A stretch of DNA of 64,000 nt from Dermanyssus gallinae (lineage: Eukaryota > Arthropoda > Arachnida > Mesostigmata > Dermanyssidae), in the NCBI GenBank assembly GCA_003439945.1, contig QVRM01005202.1, positions 1,318,001 through 1,382,000 on the forward strand. The letters are read 5' to 3'. Below, piece by piece: positions 24,300 through 35,600 of the stretch. A program made the translations under genes and the position numbers. Within the stretch, counting starts at the first letter, position 1. The number at the start of each line of letters is the position of its first letter. The notes under the pieces were generated by a model, which made no database searches, was not told where the DNA came from, and saw only the letters and a program-made list of their open reading frames with translations.

Positions 24300-25870
24300 T
24301 CCGACCGTTATCATGATCTTCCTGGGTTTACACAGACGTCCTGTCTGCCCACTAGTAAACTCACTGCAAGACCGATGGCTGGTTGTTAGAGTAAAGATAA
24401 AAGAAGACACAACAACAACACCAGCAGCAGCGGCCGCAGTAGCATATACGCAATAAGTTTGTGCCCTCACAAAGAGCACGTTCTCTGCGTCTCTCCTCGT
24501 CTCCGTCTTGTGTTTCGAATTGGTAGTAGCAGTACAAATGTGATGAAGCAGAGATAAAAAATGCATCGCCATCAACTGATTGCTAGCTTACCGCCTTGTA
24601 TAACTTGCAACGCTGGTTCGTTGTGTTTCCTTATTAGTGGTCTCGGCGGCTGTCCGAGCCCCCCGTTTGACCAGGGGTTCGTTAGGAACTGCAGACCAAA
24701 CACGCAGAAGTGAAGCGAAGACGCAGAAAGGACCCAGTCAGTTCTTCAGCTTTTTCCTGCCATCTTCCCTTCGGAAGTCCCAGCCTGCAATTGCCCCCAA
24801 CCAGACGGCCCCCAGAGACCACTTGTGACTGTTCTTGGGTCGCACGTCAATCGAAGTGCTTACCCAACCTTGCGGTCTGCCCATGTGTCATTGCCACCGT
24901 AGTCTTCTATCGTTCGGTTTTACTCTCACCTCAAAAGATCGTCTTGTAGCTCCTGCTCTGCTGACATCATCACGTTGCCTTTACGCCGGTTGGTAATGAT
25001 TTTCGATATGCTAAGCGCACATTTGAAAATATAATTAAGCCATGTTTGGATAAACTAGTCGCGCCATTACAGTTATATGAATGCGTTCCCTATTGTTCAA
25101 CGAAGCTCTTATTAAAGCTTCTGTAGTCTAGCGTTATGTTCTTCAACGGAGTTAAGACGACTCGCGTAAGACTTGTGTAAATCCGTAAGTTATTAACCTT
25201 ATTAAGTTACCAAACAATAAAAAAATTGAAAATTAAGGTTCTGTTCGGCGGCGCTAAGGCACAGTGTGAAAAATCTATCCCGTTAGGCGTGTAGTAGAAC
25301 TTCAACAGCCCTATGGAAGATCTAAGTGATCCGGTTAAACAAAGTGAAGCAAAACAAATAAAACGACCTACTATTTAATCAAAGCAAAATGTTTTACTGT
25401 GCTGAGAGATAAAAAGCACCAATATCGATCCTACTTTTCCCTGGTGTTGGCCGGTGACAGACTATGGTATGCCAATACTTTGCCTCTACCTTCAGAATAT
25501 CGTGTCACACTAGACTGATTTGGGCTTTCTCCAGCAGAGAAAGCATGCAGTAACAGGGTAATACTCAACCAGATTCACAAAAAAAAACAAAAGGACGTAA
25601 GCTATTGTTTAAAAAAAAAGTAAAAAAAAATATATATATATTTATAAGAATGCACTGGAAAAGTCCCAGCACTAGCACGAATTAGTTGACCTTCACCTTG
25701 CTACTACTCCTACGACAGTTTCGTAAAAAAAACCTTTGTGGATACATAGGATTACTTTGTAAAATCGTCAACGATGACGAGAAACGAATATGCTTCCATC
25801 ATTGTGCACCACTAAAGCAACTACAGAAGAACGACGTAAAAAGACTGCAGCAGTTTGTGGATAGGTAAGA
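24300..25870. other. AT-rich DNA, no gene seen
   Basis: 24.3-24.6 kb contains a CAACAACACCAGCAGCAGC stretch. 25.0-25.65 kb is AT-rich with no repeat or frame of note apart from an A-run and short TA tract near 25.62-25.64 kb. Nothing else can be supported. Confidence 0.5.
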
Positions 25871-25884
25871 GTTACTATTCCTTT

Positions 25885-26050
25885 GTAGATCGAGTATTTC
25901 GTGAATAAATAGCAGCACTTTGTGTATAAATCGTTGTACTTCGTCTAAACATAGCAGTACTTCGTCTAAACATAGCAGTACTTCGTCTATGGTCGTAGGA
26001 CTTTTGTCTATAGATAGCAGTACTTCGTAGATTGGTATGAGGAATTCGTA
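25885..26050. repeat. 21-bp minisatellite before a SINE
   Basis: Units of about 21 bp built on AGTACTTCGTCTAAACATAGC repeat about seven times with growing divergence away from two identical central copies (25948-25990). The period is a multiple of three, and the minus strand is open through all copies, giving a heptad pattern of the type LLCLDEV, LLCLDEV, QRFIHKV, LLFIHEI. An (AGT)n run at 26057-26074 and the SINE at 26076 follow. No start codon or splice site of quality supports translation, so I call it a repeat. Confidence 0.75.
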
Positions 26051-26075
26051 GACCGTTAGTAGTAGTAGTAGTAGT

Positions 26076-26246
26076 GCCCGGTGGCGTAGTGGATTAAGTC
26101 TCCGCCTCGCAACCGGGGGAGACACATAGGTGCGCGGGTTCGAACCCCACCGCTGCACATTTGTATTTATGGAGGTCCGTCTATGAAGCAATGTGAAAAA
26201 CAGTTCCGTGGACGTTAAATCTTGGCTGAGGGTCAGCCCGAAAACT
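26076..26246 (+). mobile_element. tRNA-derived SINE, near full length
   Basis: This is the best reference copy. The head GCCCGGTGGCGTAGTGG (A-box-like) with GATTAAGTC and CCTCGCAACC is followed by GCGGGTTCGAACCCC (B-box match). The body then contains TTGCACATTTGTATTTATGG, GTCCGTCTATGAAGCAATG, TTCCGTGGACG and TTAAATCTTGGCTGAGGGTC, ending GCCCGAAAAC. AGT/TAG trinucleotide repeats lie on both sides. RNA polymerase III would read an internal A/B-box promoter of this kind, with mobilisation by a LINE; both follow from what is known of tRNA SINEs. Confidence 0.88.
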
Positions 26247-26378
26247 TTAGTAGTAGTAGAAGTAGCTATACTAGTAATAGTAAAAGAACTAGCAGTACGT
26301 CGTGCATCGATATTACGGAAAGAATGACCGATTGATCGATCAGCCGATATATATCATAATTAATGGCTTCGTACTCAC

Positions 26379-27309
26379 TTGTCCCGTTGGCGTTTCTGGA
26401 TAGAACCCGGTTGCTGTTTCCGCTTGTCGCGCTGTTGCTTCCTACCGGACTCGAGTGATTCAACGCCGCCGGGGCCGGCGATGGCTGTTGGCGGCCTCCA
26501 CCCGGACCTCCCGGGCCGCCCTGACCGCCCGCTGGCACGGGACTGCCTAACGGATGCGGAAGGGGGCTGGCCCCCAGAGGTCCTCCTCCGCTGTCGCTGC
26601 CGCTGCCGCCACCGCGTTCGCCGCCGTAGGCCGCCGTCAGAGCTTGCTGCTGCTGATGATGATGCTGCTGCTGCTGCTGTTGTTGTTGATGATGTGCTGC
26701 TGCTACTGCTGCTGCTGCTGTGAGGTGGGCTCCCGCGGGAGGGCTGCTCTGCTGTTTACTCTGCTGCTGGCTACCAGGGATGGGCACCGTTGATCCACCC
26801 GGGCCCCCGTCGCCTCCTCGATCTCGGTCTCGATCTCGACCACCGCCTCCGCCGCCCCCACCGCCTCCACTCGATCCTGGATGACCAAGGTGGTGGCCAA
26901 GCGACGAAGCTAACTGCGAGGGGTGCCCGCCGTGCGCTGCAAGATTAGGTGGAGGTGGCCCGAGGCCACCACCGCCGCCGCCCCCAAGACCTGGTGGCGG
27001 CAGGGCCAGCAGCGGGGACCCGTCGCCGAGATGATGAAGACCGCCGCTGTTCGCGTGCTGGGGACTGGGCGACGAGTGAGGCGGGAGCGGCGGGCCCGAA
27101 GGTGGTGGTGGTGGGGGTGGTGGCGGTGGAGCCAACGGGGGAAGACCAAGCGGGTGTGGTGACGGACCAACGAGCGGGCCCACAAGACCAGGCGGAACGA
27201 GGCCGGGAGCCACCTGGAGCGCCTGGGCGGCCTGCACTTGCGCCTGGCTACACTGATTCAGGTACTCCCGAACCTGCTGTTCCATAGACATGTCACATAG
27301 GGCGCGCAC
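26379..27309 (-). CDS. Internal exon, Pro/Gly/Gln/His-rich protein
   Basis: Minus strand. The exon starts after a TG-rich pyrimidine stretch ending TTGCGTTACAG and ends at AACGGGACAA before the donor GTGAGTAC. Length is 931 nt: 310 codons in phase 0 plus one base. Residues 1-32 (VRALCDMSMEQQVREYLNQC onward) are non-repetitive and likely helical. Then come a Pro-rich part with ten consecutive Pro (61-70), Gly runs (about 109-115 and 148-157), RDRDRDR (158-164), an Ala run, a mixed Gln/His block (206-222) and a Ser/Asn-rich end (287-309). Such disordered composition is common in regulatory proteins, but I do not recognise the family. A start codon upstream of the acceptor would fall in the intron, so I do not use it. 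The coding strand has no stop across the exon; the GC-rich complement gives shadow frames only. Confidence 0.62.
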
Positions 27310-27536
27310 CTGTAACGCAAGCACACACACACACGTACACCGGGGGGGTACAAGTGTTAACTCGGTTTCCATATGAATTGCTTAAAGGGTTTTGACATGT
27401 GCGGAACCATCCAACCAACCTATCGACCGAGGCAGATCGTGTCATGCAAGTCCGAAGAAGAAAACTGCGCGTTTTCCCTTGAACTGCCAACGAGTACAAT
27501 ATACTTGTTTGTAACTGCTTTAGATTTTTATATTAT

Positions 27537-27704
27537 GGTGGCGTCGTGGCTTAAGTCTGCGCCTCGCAACCAGTAGGGACACATAGGAGCGCGGGTTCGA
27601 GCCCCACCGTTGCACATTTGTATTTATGGGGGTCCGTCTATGAAGCAATGTGAAAAACAGGATCGTGGACCTTAAATCTTGGCTGAGGGTCTGCCCGAAA
27701 ACTT
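27537..27704 (+). mobile_element. tRNA-derived SINE, near full length
   Basis: It has the same order as the 26.1-kb copy: GGTGGCGTCGTGG, CCTCGCAACC, GGACACATAGG, GCGGGTTCGAGCCCC, then the TTGCACATTTGTATTTATGG body to CTGCCCGAAAAC. The flanks TTTAGATTTTTATAT and CTTAGACCTTTATAT are similar and could be a diverged target-site duplication. It lies about 230 bp upstream (minus-strand sense) of the exon at 26379-27309, in antisense orientation to it. Confidence 0.85.
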
Positions 27705-27865
27705 TACTTAGACCTTTATATAGTTTAATTCGATTGCCTACTTTATACAAAAAGGTCTAATTGGTCAAAGTCCGGGACTGCATAGGGATTAAAAAGCCAC
27801 GGGGAAAAAGAAGTCATATATTGTACGTAGTTCCTAATCATAGCTGCTCTATTTTTCTACTTCTT

Positions 27866-28175
27866 CTATTGCCGCTCACCTGAAGGCTCGGGCCAAATTA
27901 TCATTTGTTTGTTAATGTCTACTTCATCACTTACAATCGTTAGCACCCTCGGTAAAATATGGTCTATAGACGTGGTCTGCCAGCTGCGCCTATGGAACCC
28001 AATTATTTGAACGTTTCTTACTTCAATACTAGCAAAGTTGTATTTAGTATAGTATTTTGTTGTATTGAGCTTTAGATCTAGGTTTAACCTGCTCGACACC
28101 ATGTTTTTCAGATCTCGCTCCTTTAACATTATCATATGCCTCTGTATGGCAAGATTACACTAACCCTGCTAATCA
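27866..28175 (-). pseudogene. LINE reverse-transcriptase fragment
   Basis: The minus strand encodes MIMLKERDLKNMV, then LNLDLKLNTTKYYTKYNF, then SIEVRNVQIIGF, and finally IVSDEVDINKQMIIW. This order fits the part of a LINE reverse transcriptase after the catalytic YADD motif: an ERDLKDM-like helix, the 'LKLNxxKT' block and the strand before 'YLG', but YADD and YLG themselves are not intact. It is AT-rich and decayed. I infer a LINE relic different from the R1-like copy at 22.9-24.3 kb. A chance resemblance cannot be excluded. Confidence 0.42.
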
Positions 28176-28209
28176 TATATCACCTGCATCTGTACTACTC
28201 TAATACGTA

Positions 28210-28303
28210 AAAAAATACCCATAATTAAACTTAGTGACTATATATAAGCACATACTTGTTTGCATCCCGTTATGAGTTAAATAAAAAGTGGTAATATCTT
28301 ATG

Positions 28304-28350
<47 letters not shown>

Positions 28351-28726
28351 GGACTACTGAGAACCAATAAATATAAATTAAAAAAATATAAATATTTTTT
28401 AACGGTCTTGTCTAGCGTTAAAGTCTAGGAACTATATTACAAATAACTTTGATACGTGCATGCACCCATATTATTCACCATTCAATTAAGAGCAAAGCCT
28501 GATCATACCCCATCCTGCAGACCATTCAGCTTGACAGGTAAATATTTGCTTAAACATTGTTTTTGCTGTCTCCCAGTCATTAATACATTGTGTCACGTGA
28601 GCACGCCACTTTAATACTCTCCCTTAATTGTAACCACAATATTATTGCGTATCATGTATTGTGCACCAAATGTTAGATGTTACTTATTTAAAATAAATGT
28701 ATATTTATTTTTTATACCATTTCAAA

Positions 28727-28795
<69 letters not shown>

Positions 28796-29280
28796 TGTAA
28801 ACAATATGAGTGATTAGGGGATGCAGCGATCATTTTGCGCAGAGGTTCTCGGATATGTCAAGGTCTAATATTTATGCTTCACTATTAAAGGCAACGCCTA
28901 AATATAATACTATAAGTTGATATATGCGTGCATTAGTACATTCATAAAAGCACTGTCGCGCTTGAAGGCAACTTTCGAACTTGTACTAAATGTTGAACTA
29001 AAGGCCTCAATGATAATACCGGTTTTTGTACATTGCGTGCCTATTGCGTCCACTAATAACTTTGAGGCGAATACTTAATATCATTTTGTTCAGCTCCGAC
29101 AGCTGTGACGGGTGGCGCCATCTGTCTACTGGGAGCCCAACTTTTACGGTCATACTAAGTCCCTAGCCGCGAGTGGCGCTGCAGTCGTTCTTGTTGGCAC
29201 TGGTGTTTGAACTGCTGAGACGCGGGCAAGAACGATCCAATATAACACAAATTATAGAGAAAATCTAATTTGAGTATATG

Positions 29281-29325
<45 letters not shown>

Positions 29326-30960
29326 AATATTGTGATGATTTATTAATAATTTACAATACATTTGCACACTTGTCAGTGCTCGCCTATATATATATGTATA
29401 TACACATTCATCAGTCCTACCTATGAAACTACCATATTTTACATTTCTTCATTTATGTTGTTAGTGTTTCTCTATGCAACCAAATAAAGCTCATTGCAAT
29501 TACTCACAGTTTAGCGGATTTCATACGAAATCATAACAGGCATCAAACTCAGTTGCATATATATATATAAGGGTGTTCCTTAATTAATTGGCCACATTCT
29601 AAAGGAAGTAATACTTGTGTCCAGCAATGAAATTCATAAACCGTGCTAATATACTGTTTGACTAACTGTCAGTCGACATCTAGGATAATTATTTGCGCAG
29701 ACTACCTCCCGTCGCTGAAGAGCATATAGAAATAATTTATATAACAACTTGTCCTAATTATTTGTCCACTAGCAGGGAGACTTGAATTCCTGCTAATTAG
29801 AAATCGAATCAACGAAAATATCTCGGCTACCGCGACTTAGCTTGATACCTAATATGTGCGCCGACACTGTGTTTTACTTCGTATGACATCCGCTAAACCC
29901 TGCAAGAAATTGCAGCGAGCTCGAGCTTTGGCCCGTGGAGGAAAACTAACGACGATAAATAACGAAATGTTATATTCGGCAGTCGACTGCAGCTAGTCGG
30001 CAGAACCCCGCCAGTAAATTTGCAGCACTCAACAGCTTCAGCTTTCAGCAGGCGCTGGGCGTCTTAAACGGGGCCAATATATGTCTTTAAACTTGACTAC
30101 TAAGCCACCTACACTATTCTGCCTACAGGAGGCAGAAGCGCAGCGGCTGTGCGGCGACCGGCGCGCTATCGAATGATTTCATAGTCGGACATAGGAGAGA
30201 AGATCGAGCTAACTAACGACCGACCGAACGAGATGTGTGCTTTGCCTATAACGTGTAAGCGTGGCCACGCGGTGGTGGGGAACAAATACTAGATTCTCTT
30301 TAATTAAGAACTCGGCCCTACTCGCGCGTTGCCGGCGACCTCTTAAAAGTCTGTCTGGCCGTCAGTGGCGAAAACAGCGAACCAGCCAATATCACCGTGC
30401 GCTGATATCCAGCCCAGACGATCCGAAAAGCCCATTGCAAGTTGGCCACTATAAAACCTTGCCTTTATAGCCTGTCTGCCTTCCTGCGTGCGTGCGTGCG
30501 GGCCTGCCTATCTAGGGCTAGGGGCCGGTGGAAGGCACAGCCGTTCTCTGCTGGAGACCAGAGCGACGGTATCGCGTACAATTTATGCACGGACCCGTGG
30601 CGCCACCTGGCTACGTCCCGGCGAAAGTCGAATCGTGCCTAGTTGGCGAGTTCGCCACCGGGGGCGCTCGCATCTCCCGCTCGACAAAATTTCAAGTTCA
30701 TCGCCGCCAAAGGCCGTCTGTTTTTTCGAATTCGTCGTGGGTCGTCCGAGTCGAGTTCAGTCGGACGAGAGCGTGTTGGTAACGCCACGTAAGCCACGGA
30801 CGTGCGCCGGACATGAAAGTCCTACAACCTGATTATTAACGCATAGCAAACACTTCGTACGCAGGTAGTCGGTCATTCTATCAATAACGAACAAATGAAG
30901 TTACGCGAGGTTGGACCACGCGGCGTACTCTAGGGGGCTAGTGCGCTAGTCATGGTTGTC
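28210..30960. other. AT-rich DNA with three (TA)n tracts
   Basis: No gene recognised. TA tracts lie at 28306-28347, 28729-28792 and 29286-29322. An imperfect direct repeat of CCTAATTA/TTG[GT]CCAC type occurs at 29578-29595 and 29753-29769. 30.2-30.85 kb is GC-richer, with short Arg/Ser-rich frames that show no domain. Confidence 0.5.
28729..28792. repeat. (TA)n microsatellite
   Basis: About 31 uninterrupted TA units, preceded by AT-rich DNA. Confidence 0.95.
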
Positions 30961-30969
30961 ATCTATACT

Positions 30970-31141
30970 TTCTGGGCTGACTCTCAGCCAAGATTTAACG
31001 TCCATGGGACTGCTTTTCGCGTTGCTTCATAGACGGAGCCCATAAATACAAATGTGCAATGCTGAGGCGGCTCGAACCCGCGCACCTATATGTCTCCTTC
31101 GGTCGCGAGGCGCAGTCAAATGCACCACGCCGCCATGGCTG
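30970..31141 (-). mobile_element. tRNA-derived SINE, full-length variant
   Basis: Read on the minus strand it starts near CCATGGCGGCGTGGTGC, has GCGCCTCGCGACC, GCGGGTTCGAGCC (B box) and the complete body to GAGAGTCAGCCCAGAAAG. The GATTAAGTC segment is changed to CATTTGACT, and the sequence just after the B box has a small insertion. This variant and the 43.5-kb copy share the CGACCGAAGGAGACA middle, so they may form a subfamily. Confidence 0.82.
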
Positions 31142-31142
31142 T

Positions 31143-31315
31143 CAACTATCGGGGTGACGCCGGTTCGATCCCTGTTGTTCGAATCGAATTTTCTTTGAGC
31201 GATGCTTATTGAGAATAGATGATAAGCCACACACCGCTGAGAGTCGGCGGCCATGCTGCCGCAAGGACTGTTGGGGGAAACCCTAGATATCTTAACATGT
31301 CCGGCCTCGGTGTAT
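31143..31315 (+). repeat. Second dispersed repeat, possible tRNA-type head
   Basis: GGCGGCCATGCTG ... TTGGGGGAAACCCTAGATA (31247-31290) is shared with the reverse complement of 48405-48472. Immediately upstream at 31169 is GGTTCGATCCC, a B-box-like motif, so this may be the 3' part of another tRNA-related SINE. It abuts the SINE at 30970-31141 head to head. Its outer limits are not defined. Confidence 0.5.
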
Positions 31316-31319
31316 TGAA

Positions 31320-32003
31320 GATATATGCCTCATGTTAAGTGTCAAGCCCGTAGGCGACGAAGGATAGTCTAAAATTAAAAACAACTTCCTTAAAAAAAAT
31401 TATTTCTAGGACCACCTCCAGTGAAGACATCTGAGTTTGGTCTTACGTGAGAGTAAAATTCCTCATTGCCTCTTTTGCTTTTAAATTTCGTCGTATCTGT
31501 ACATATGTTCTGTTTCCGGCAACAGAGTTTACACAGTACAAGAAACATATCAAACAACTATAGCTAATGTTTGACTAATAATAAGTATTACAGACCATCG
31601 ATTAAAAGATGCGGACAAATATTAATTTGATCGTTTCTCATGCGTGTCTTTACCAAATAGAAACGAATACTTTCCAACTGAATCAGAGCTAAAAATTGAC
31701 TTTACACCAAGAGCAGTTCTAATTCTCTACGGTTTAGTGCATCCAATCGCTAGTCTGCTTACCATGGCTCTAACCAGCGGCTAGGTTACACTATAATACT
31801 GACTATTTATTAATATATACACACGTTCCTAGGAGATAATTGTTGCTCCTTACATTATTACTATCATAAATTATTTATATTAGTTATGATAACGTGGGCA
31901 CATGCGATGTTGAGACAGCATGTAATACAACAAACTTTAGTAAAACTTATTGTCTAACTTGTTGTGCTGTTGACATAACTAAAACTCTGACGGTACGTAA
32001 AGT
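31320..32003. other. AT-rich DNA, nothing recognised
   Basis: No reading frame, repeat or transposon motif can be supported. It lies downstream (minus sense) of the Asn-rich candidate coding segment. Confidence 0.5.
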
Positions 32004-32503
32004 CTACAAGATAACAAGTTCTACCAACAACATTTGGTAGAACTTGTTAGCATTACTGCTGCTGCTGCTACAGTTGTTGTGGTTATTACTTATATTGGTA
32101 ATATTAGGATGATTGCTTATGCTGATGTTTTTGCTGTCAGTATATGCTCTACTAGCGTTCGACTGAACGTGGTACTGTTGATGTTGTTCTGCTGCTGTTT
32201 TATTGTTACTGTTGTTGTTGTTGCCCTTGTTGATTGACATCACCTGTTCTGCAAATGCTGCGGCATTGGCCCGTTGTTCGGTTTCATGATTGGTGTCGGT
32301 CATCACTACCGCCGTCGTTTTGCTGCTGCTACGGCTGTTGTTGTGGTTGACGTTATTGTTGTTGTTGAAGTTGTTGTTATTGTTAAAGTTGTTATTGTTG
32401 TTGTTGCTGTTATTGCCGGGCGCGGTAACTCCCAGATAGGCTGCGTACTTTTCCGCCACCAAAGCAAGGTCGGGAAAAGCACAGTTGTTCACGTGCATCA
32501 TGA
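32004..32503 (-). CDS. Candidate Asn-rich coding segment
   Basis: Minus strand. A pyrimidine-rich stretch ending CCCAACGGTTCAG makes a plausible acceptor; the next bases TC are followed by ATGATG (start at 32501). The frame of 165 codons begins MMHVNNCAFPDLALVAEKYA, a compact, non-repetitive stretch. Asn-rich blocks follow (about 30-55, 92-100, 124-150), with a less repetitive stretch (61-92) between, and the stop is at 32004-32006. The Asn blocks are written as AAC/AAT triplets, which are common non-coding repeats here, so only the N-terminus and the middle argue for coding. A donor (TTG/GTAGAA near 32026) in phase 0 would fit the phase of the exon at 27309, but it is weak. Family unknown. 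Confidence 0.38.
32012..32049. repeat. 16-bp perfect hairpin
   Basis: TAACAAGTTCTACCAA (32012-32027) and its exact reverse complement (32034-32049) flank a 6-nt loop, CAACAT. It overlaps the 3' end of the Asn-rich candidate frame, so in a transcript it would form a stem-loop next to the stop codon or to a possible donor site. Confidence 0.88.
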
Positions 32504-32689
32504 CTGAACCGTTGGGAACCGCAATAACGACAAAGACAAATATCACGAACAGTCTTTCTATGTCGACCCCTGCCTGTCCGCCCGCCCGTCCTTTCTTGCT
32601 CCTTTTGCTCTTTCTTCCTTTTATTTCATTTTCTTCTGTCCGTCTGCCCGGACCGACAATGTAATAGAATCTCGGTATTCTCACATTGT

Positions 32690-35600
32690 CTGTTGCTCTC
32701 GCCTACCCTGGATTTTTTCCAGCCGGCGGCGTGAACCGAGCTATTTCTATCACTCGTTATTCCTTGATCTGCGACTGCTGTAACAACTAGACTTCCTACA
32801 TTAGCATCACGACTTCGACGACTACTGTCTCTATCACGGCCCTAGGCTACACTCGTGTCAACAAAATAAACAACCATATTATAGCCACAATTAGCGAGCC
32901 GAGCGACGGATTAAATCGTTGCATTAGCCGAGCACCGGGGCGGGCTAGCCTTATGGTGTTGTCGGTGTGACGCACAACCAAAGGTACCAAGAGCAGGTCC
33001 ACCGCTACCACTAACATCACTGCCAACAAGAACAACAACGACGACAACAACCACGACAATCCATAGAGAAAATCGATGCAAGCACGTTTAAAGGCGGCCT
33101 GTTCCGGAAACGTGCCCCATGATCCCCCACTTGCCACTTTCTTCGCCGCGGCGTAAATTACTAACGACTGCCAAACAGCAAGCTGCGTCAAGGCGCAATA
33201 AGCAGCGACTGTATGCTGAGAACTGTTTCAAAGACACACAAACCACACAAACGCCATGGGCCGCTTGTCAGGCCGTTGTTCCTCTGTCAAACATGACTTT
33301 AGTATTAACTGGCGTATAGCTTCGTCGTTTCAAAAGCTAACACGAACAAAGCGGGCTGCTCCTGCCGCTGCTGGCGATGTTGTTTCGAATGTGCAAAACA
33401 TCACGGTTTCCGTGCGAGTGACCATCTTTGTCTTCTTGCCCCATCATGTAACTACTCTACGTTTCATTACACGTTGCTGTTGTCGTTGGTTGAGTGGAGA
33501 CAGACGATGGAATTCGCCGAAAGTTTAGCTTGCCATTCAATGGTCGAACGAACAAATCAATCAAACTTTCCATAATGGTTATTTGTAGGTGAGAAAACAC
33601 GACACCAAAAGAGAGGAAACATGCCTTTCCTACACATTCCTATGCACAGACACACGCACACTTGCAGACACGCACACACACACGTATTGCACTTGGTTTA
33701 CAAAGGTTCCATCGCATTCCTCATCAGCAACAATATAATCATAATGCTCGCTGTTGTAGTCATCGATATCTTCAGAACTACGTGCTGTCAACTATGGTTA
33801 GCGGCGGTGGTGGTGTTGTTGCGGTTGTTGTTGTTGTTGTTGTTGCTGTTGTTGCTTTTCCTGTCGTCGTTGTTGTTTTCACTACCGTGTTGTGACTGCT
33901 TGTGTGACGTTGTCTAGCTTCATCCCCTTTCACACGTTCGAAGGCGGGCAGACGGACGGACGGGCGGGCTTGCGAATGGCGGGGGTGCCGGTGTAAGCGA
34001 TGAGGGTGAGGATAGCCCGCACTTCTTGGAGGGGGGGCATCCACCCACTCACTGTCGGTCCCGTGCTTCGTTTGTTTTTGCTTTTTTCTTTGTTTGTTCG
34101 TTTAGTAAACCTGCAGTAGCAGCAGCAGAACTATCAGTAGAAGTGCCGACTTTTTCTTATTCCTCCTGTTTGGATTCTTTTTCGTCGTCTTATTCCTCTT
34201 GTGTTCCTCTGTTCCGCCTATCTTGGTCGTCTTCTTCTTCTTCTTCTGCTTCTTCTTCCTCTTACACCTCTTTTTGATGGCTCAGCTGCCCTGCTCCAGC
34301 TCCTCCTTGTCCTCGGAGTTTTGCCAAGAGACTGACGACTGCGTGCGCGATGATGGTATGCCAGACTGCCCGCCCGTGTTTGCTGCTGCTGCTGCTTCTG
34401 CTGCTGCTGTTGGCTGTGCTGCCCTTGCCGCTACGAGGACGACGACGACAACAACTCCCACTACTACTGCTGCTGCTGCCGCTGGCAGCACCAGCGGCGG
34501 CGGGGGCGCAGGCGCTGTTACTCTGCTGTTGGCACCGCGCTGGGCCCGCGCGTCGCCACTGTTTTGCTGCTCAAGGTGGGGTTGGGCGTGGGGGGGGGGG
34601 TGGAGGCTGTCGTTGCCTCCCATAGCTCTTGTGTGGGGGTTCTGCGTACCAGCTGCAGCAGCAGCTGCTGTTGCTGCTGATGCTACTTGCTTGTACTGCC
34701 TTCGCCACCATCCCTGCTGCTGCTGCTGCCGCGCCACCACAACCGCCATCACCACCACTACTACGTCCGCTCCTGATGATGATGGTGATGATGATGACGA
34801 TTCTCCCTTCCCTTTTTCCCTCCTTCTCCAGTGCAGGCAGGCAGGCAACAACAGGAAAAAGGGGATAGATGCTGCTGATGCTGTATGTGTGTGTGTGTGC
34901 GAGTGTATGTATGCCAGTGTGTCTCTGCATGTGTCTATGACCTGTGGTGGGGAGGGTAAAGCTCGCTCTTTACAGGCACACATAGACTCACAAGCCCACC
35001 CACTCATACCCACGAACACCTACGTACCTACCTACCGACAGACCGACCGACCGACCTACCCACTCATATACCTATCAATTCCTGTGGCTGCCAACGACAA
35101 CAACAACAAAACCAAAAACACACAACAAGAGCACAATATCAACCGTAGCAACAACAACAACAGCAACAACAACAACACGAGCAGAAAGACGACAACGACA
35201 ATAGCAAACACGTTGGACCACCGTTCCACCGTTCGTTAGCTTTTATAGGACAAGAGTGTGACGACCACGGGTCGCTTGTGGTTGTGGTGTTGTTTGTTAT
35301 GCAGACATCAATACATCCACACACACCCACACCACACGCATATATCGAGGTACAATTACACCTACTACAGGTACTACCGGGAATACTGCAATAAACAATG
35401 ATGTCTACCATAACAACGAGCTAGCATATGCCAGCACACGTAGTGCACCTCGTATACATACACAGGTATATATATATATATATATATATATATGCATACT
35501 TGCGTATATGCATACGTACTTATATTCGTAAACAGGTGCGTACAACTTGAGCACTTGAATACAGAGCTACAAACGCAGATACACATAAGACGGCAACTCA

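Noticed and set aside
26076..26158. A functional tRNA gene
   Set aside because: A and B boxes are present, but the acceptor and anticodon stems do not pair properly and the unit continues into a SINE body shared by other copies.
29094..29180. A coding exon in GC-richer sequence
   Set aside because: All frames carry stops within about 30 codons and no splice pair fits.
34199..35239. 346-codon open frame on the plus strand
   Set aside because: It is made of Cys/Phe/Ala/Thr/Asn runs from CTT, GCT, ACN and AAC repeats, and the opposite strand is open over 245 codons of the same DNA. No domain or splice pair supports it.
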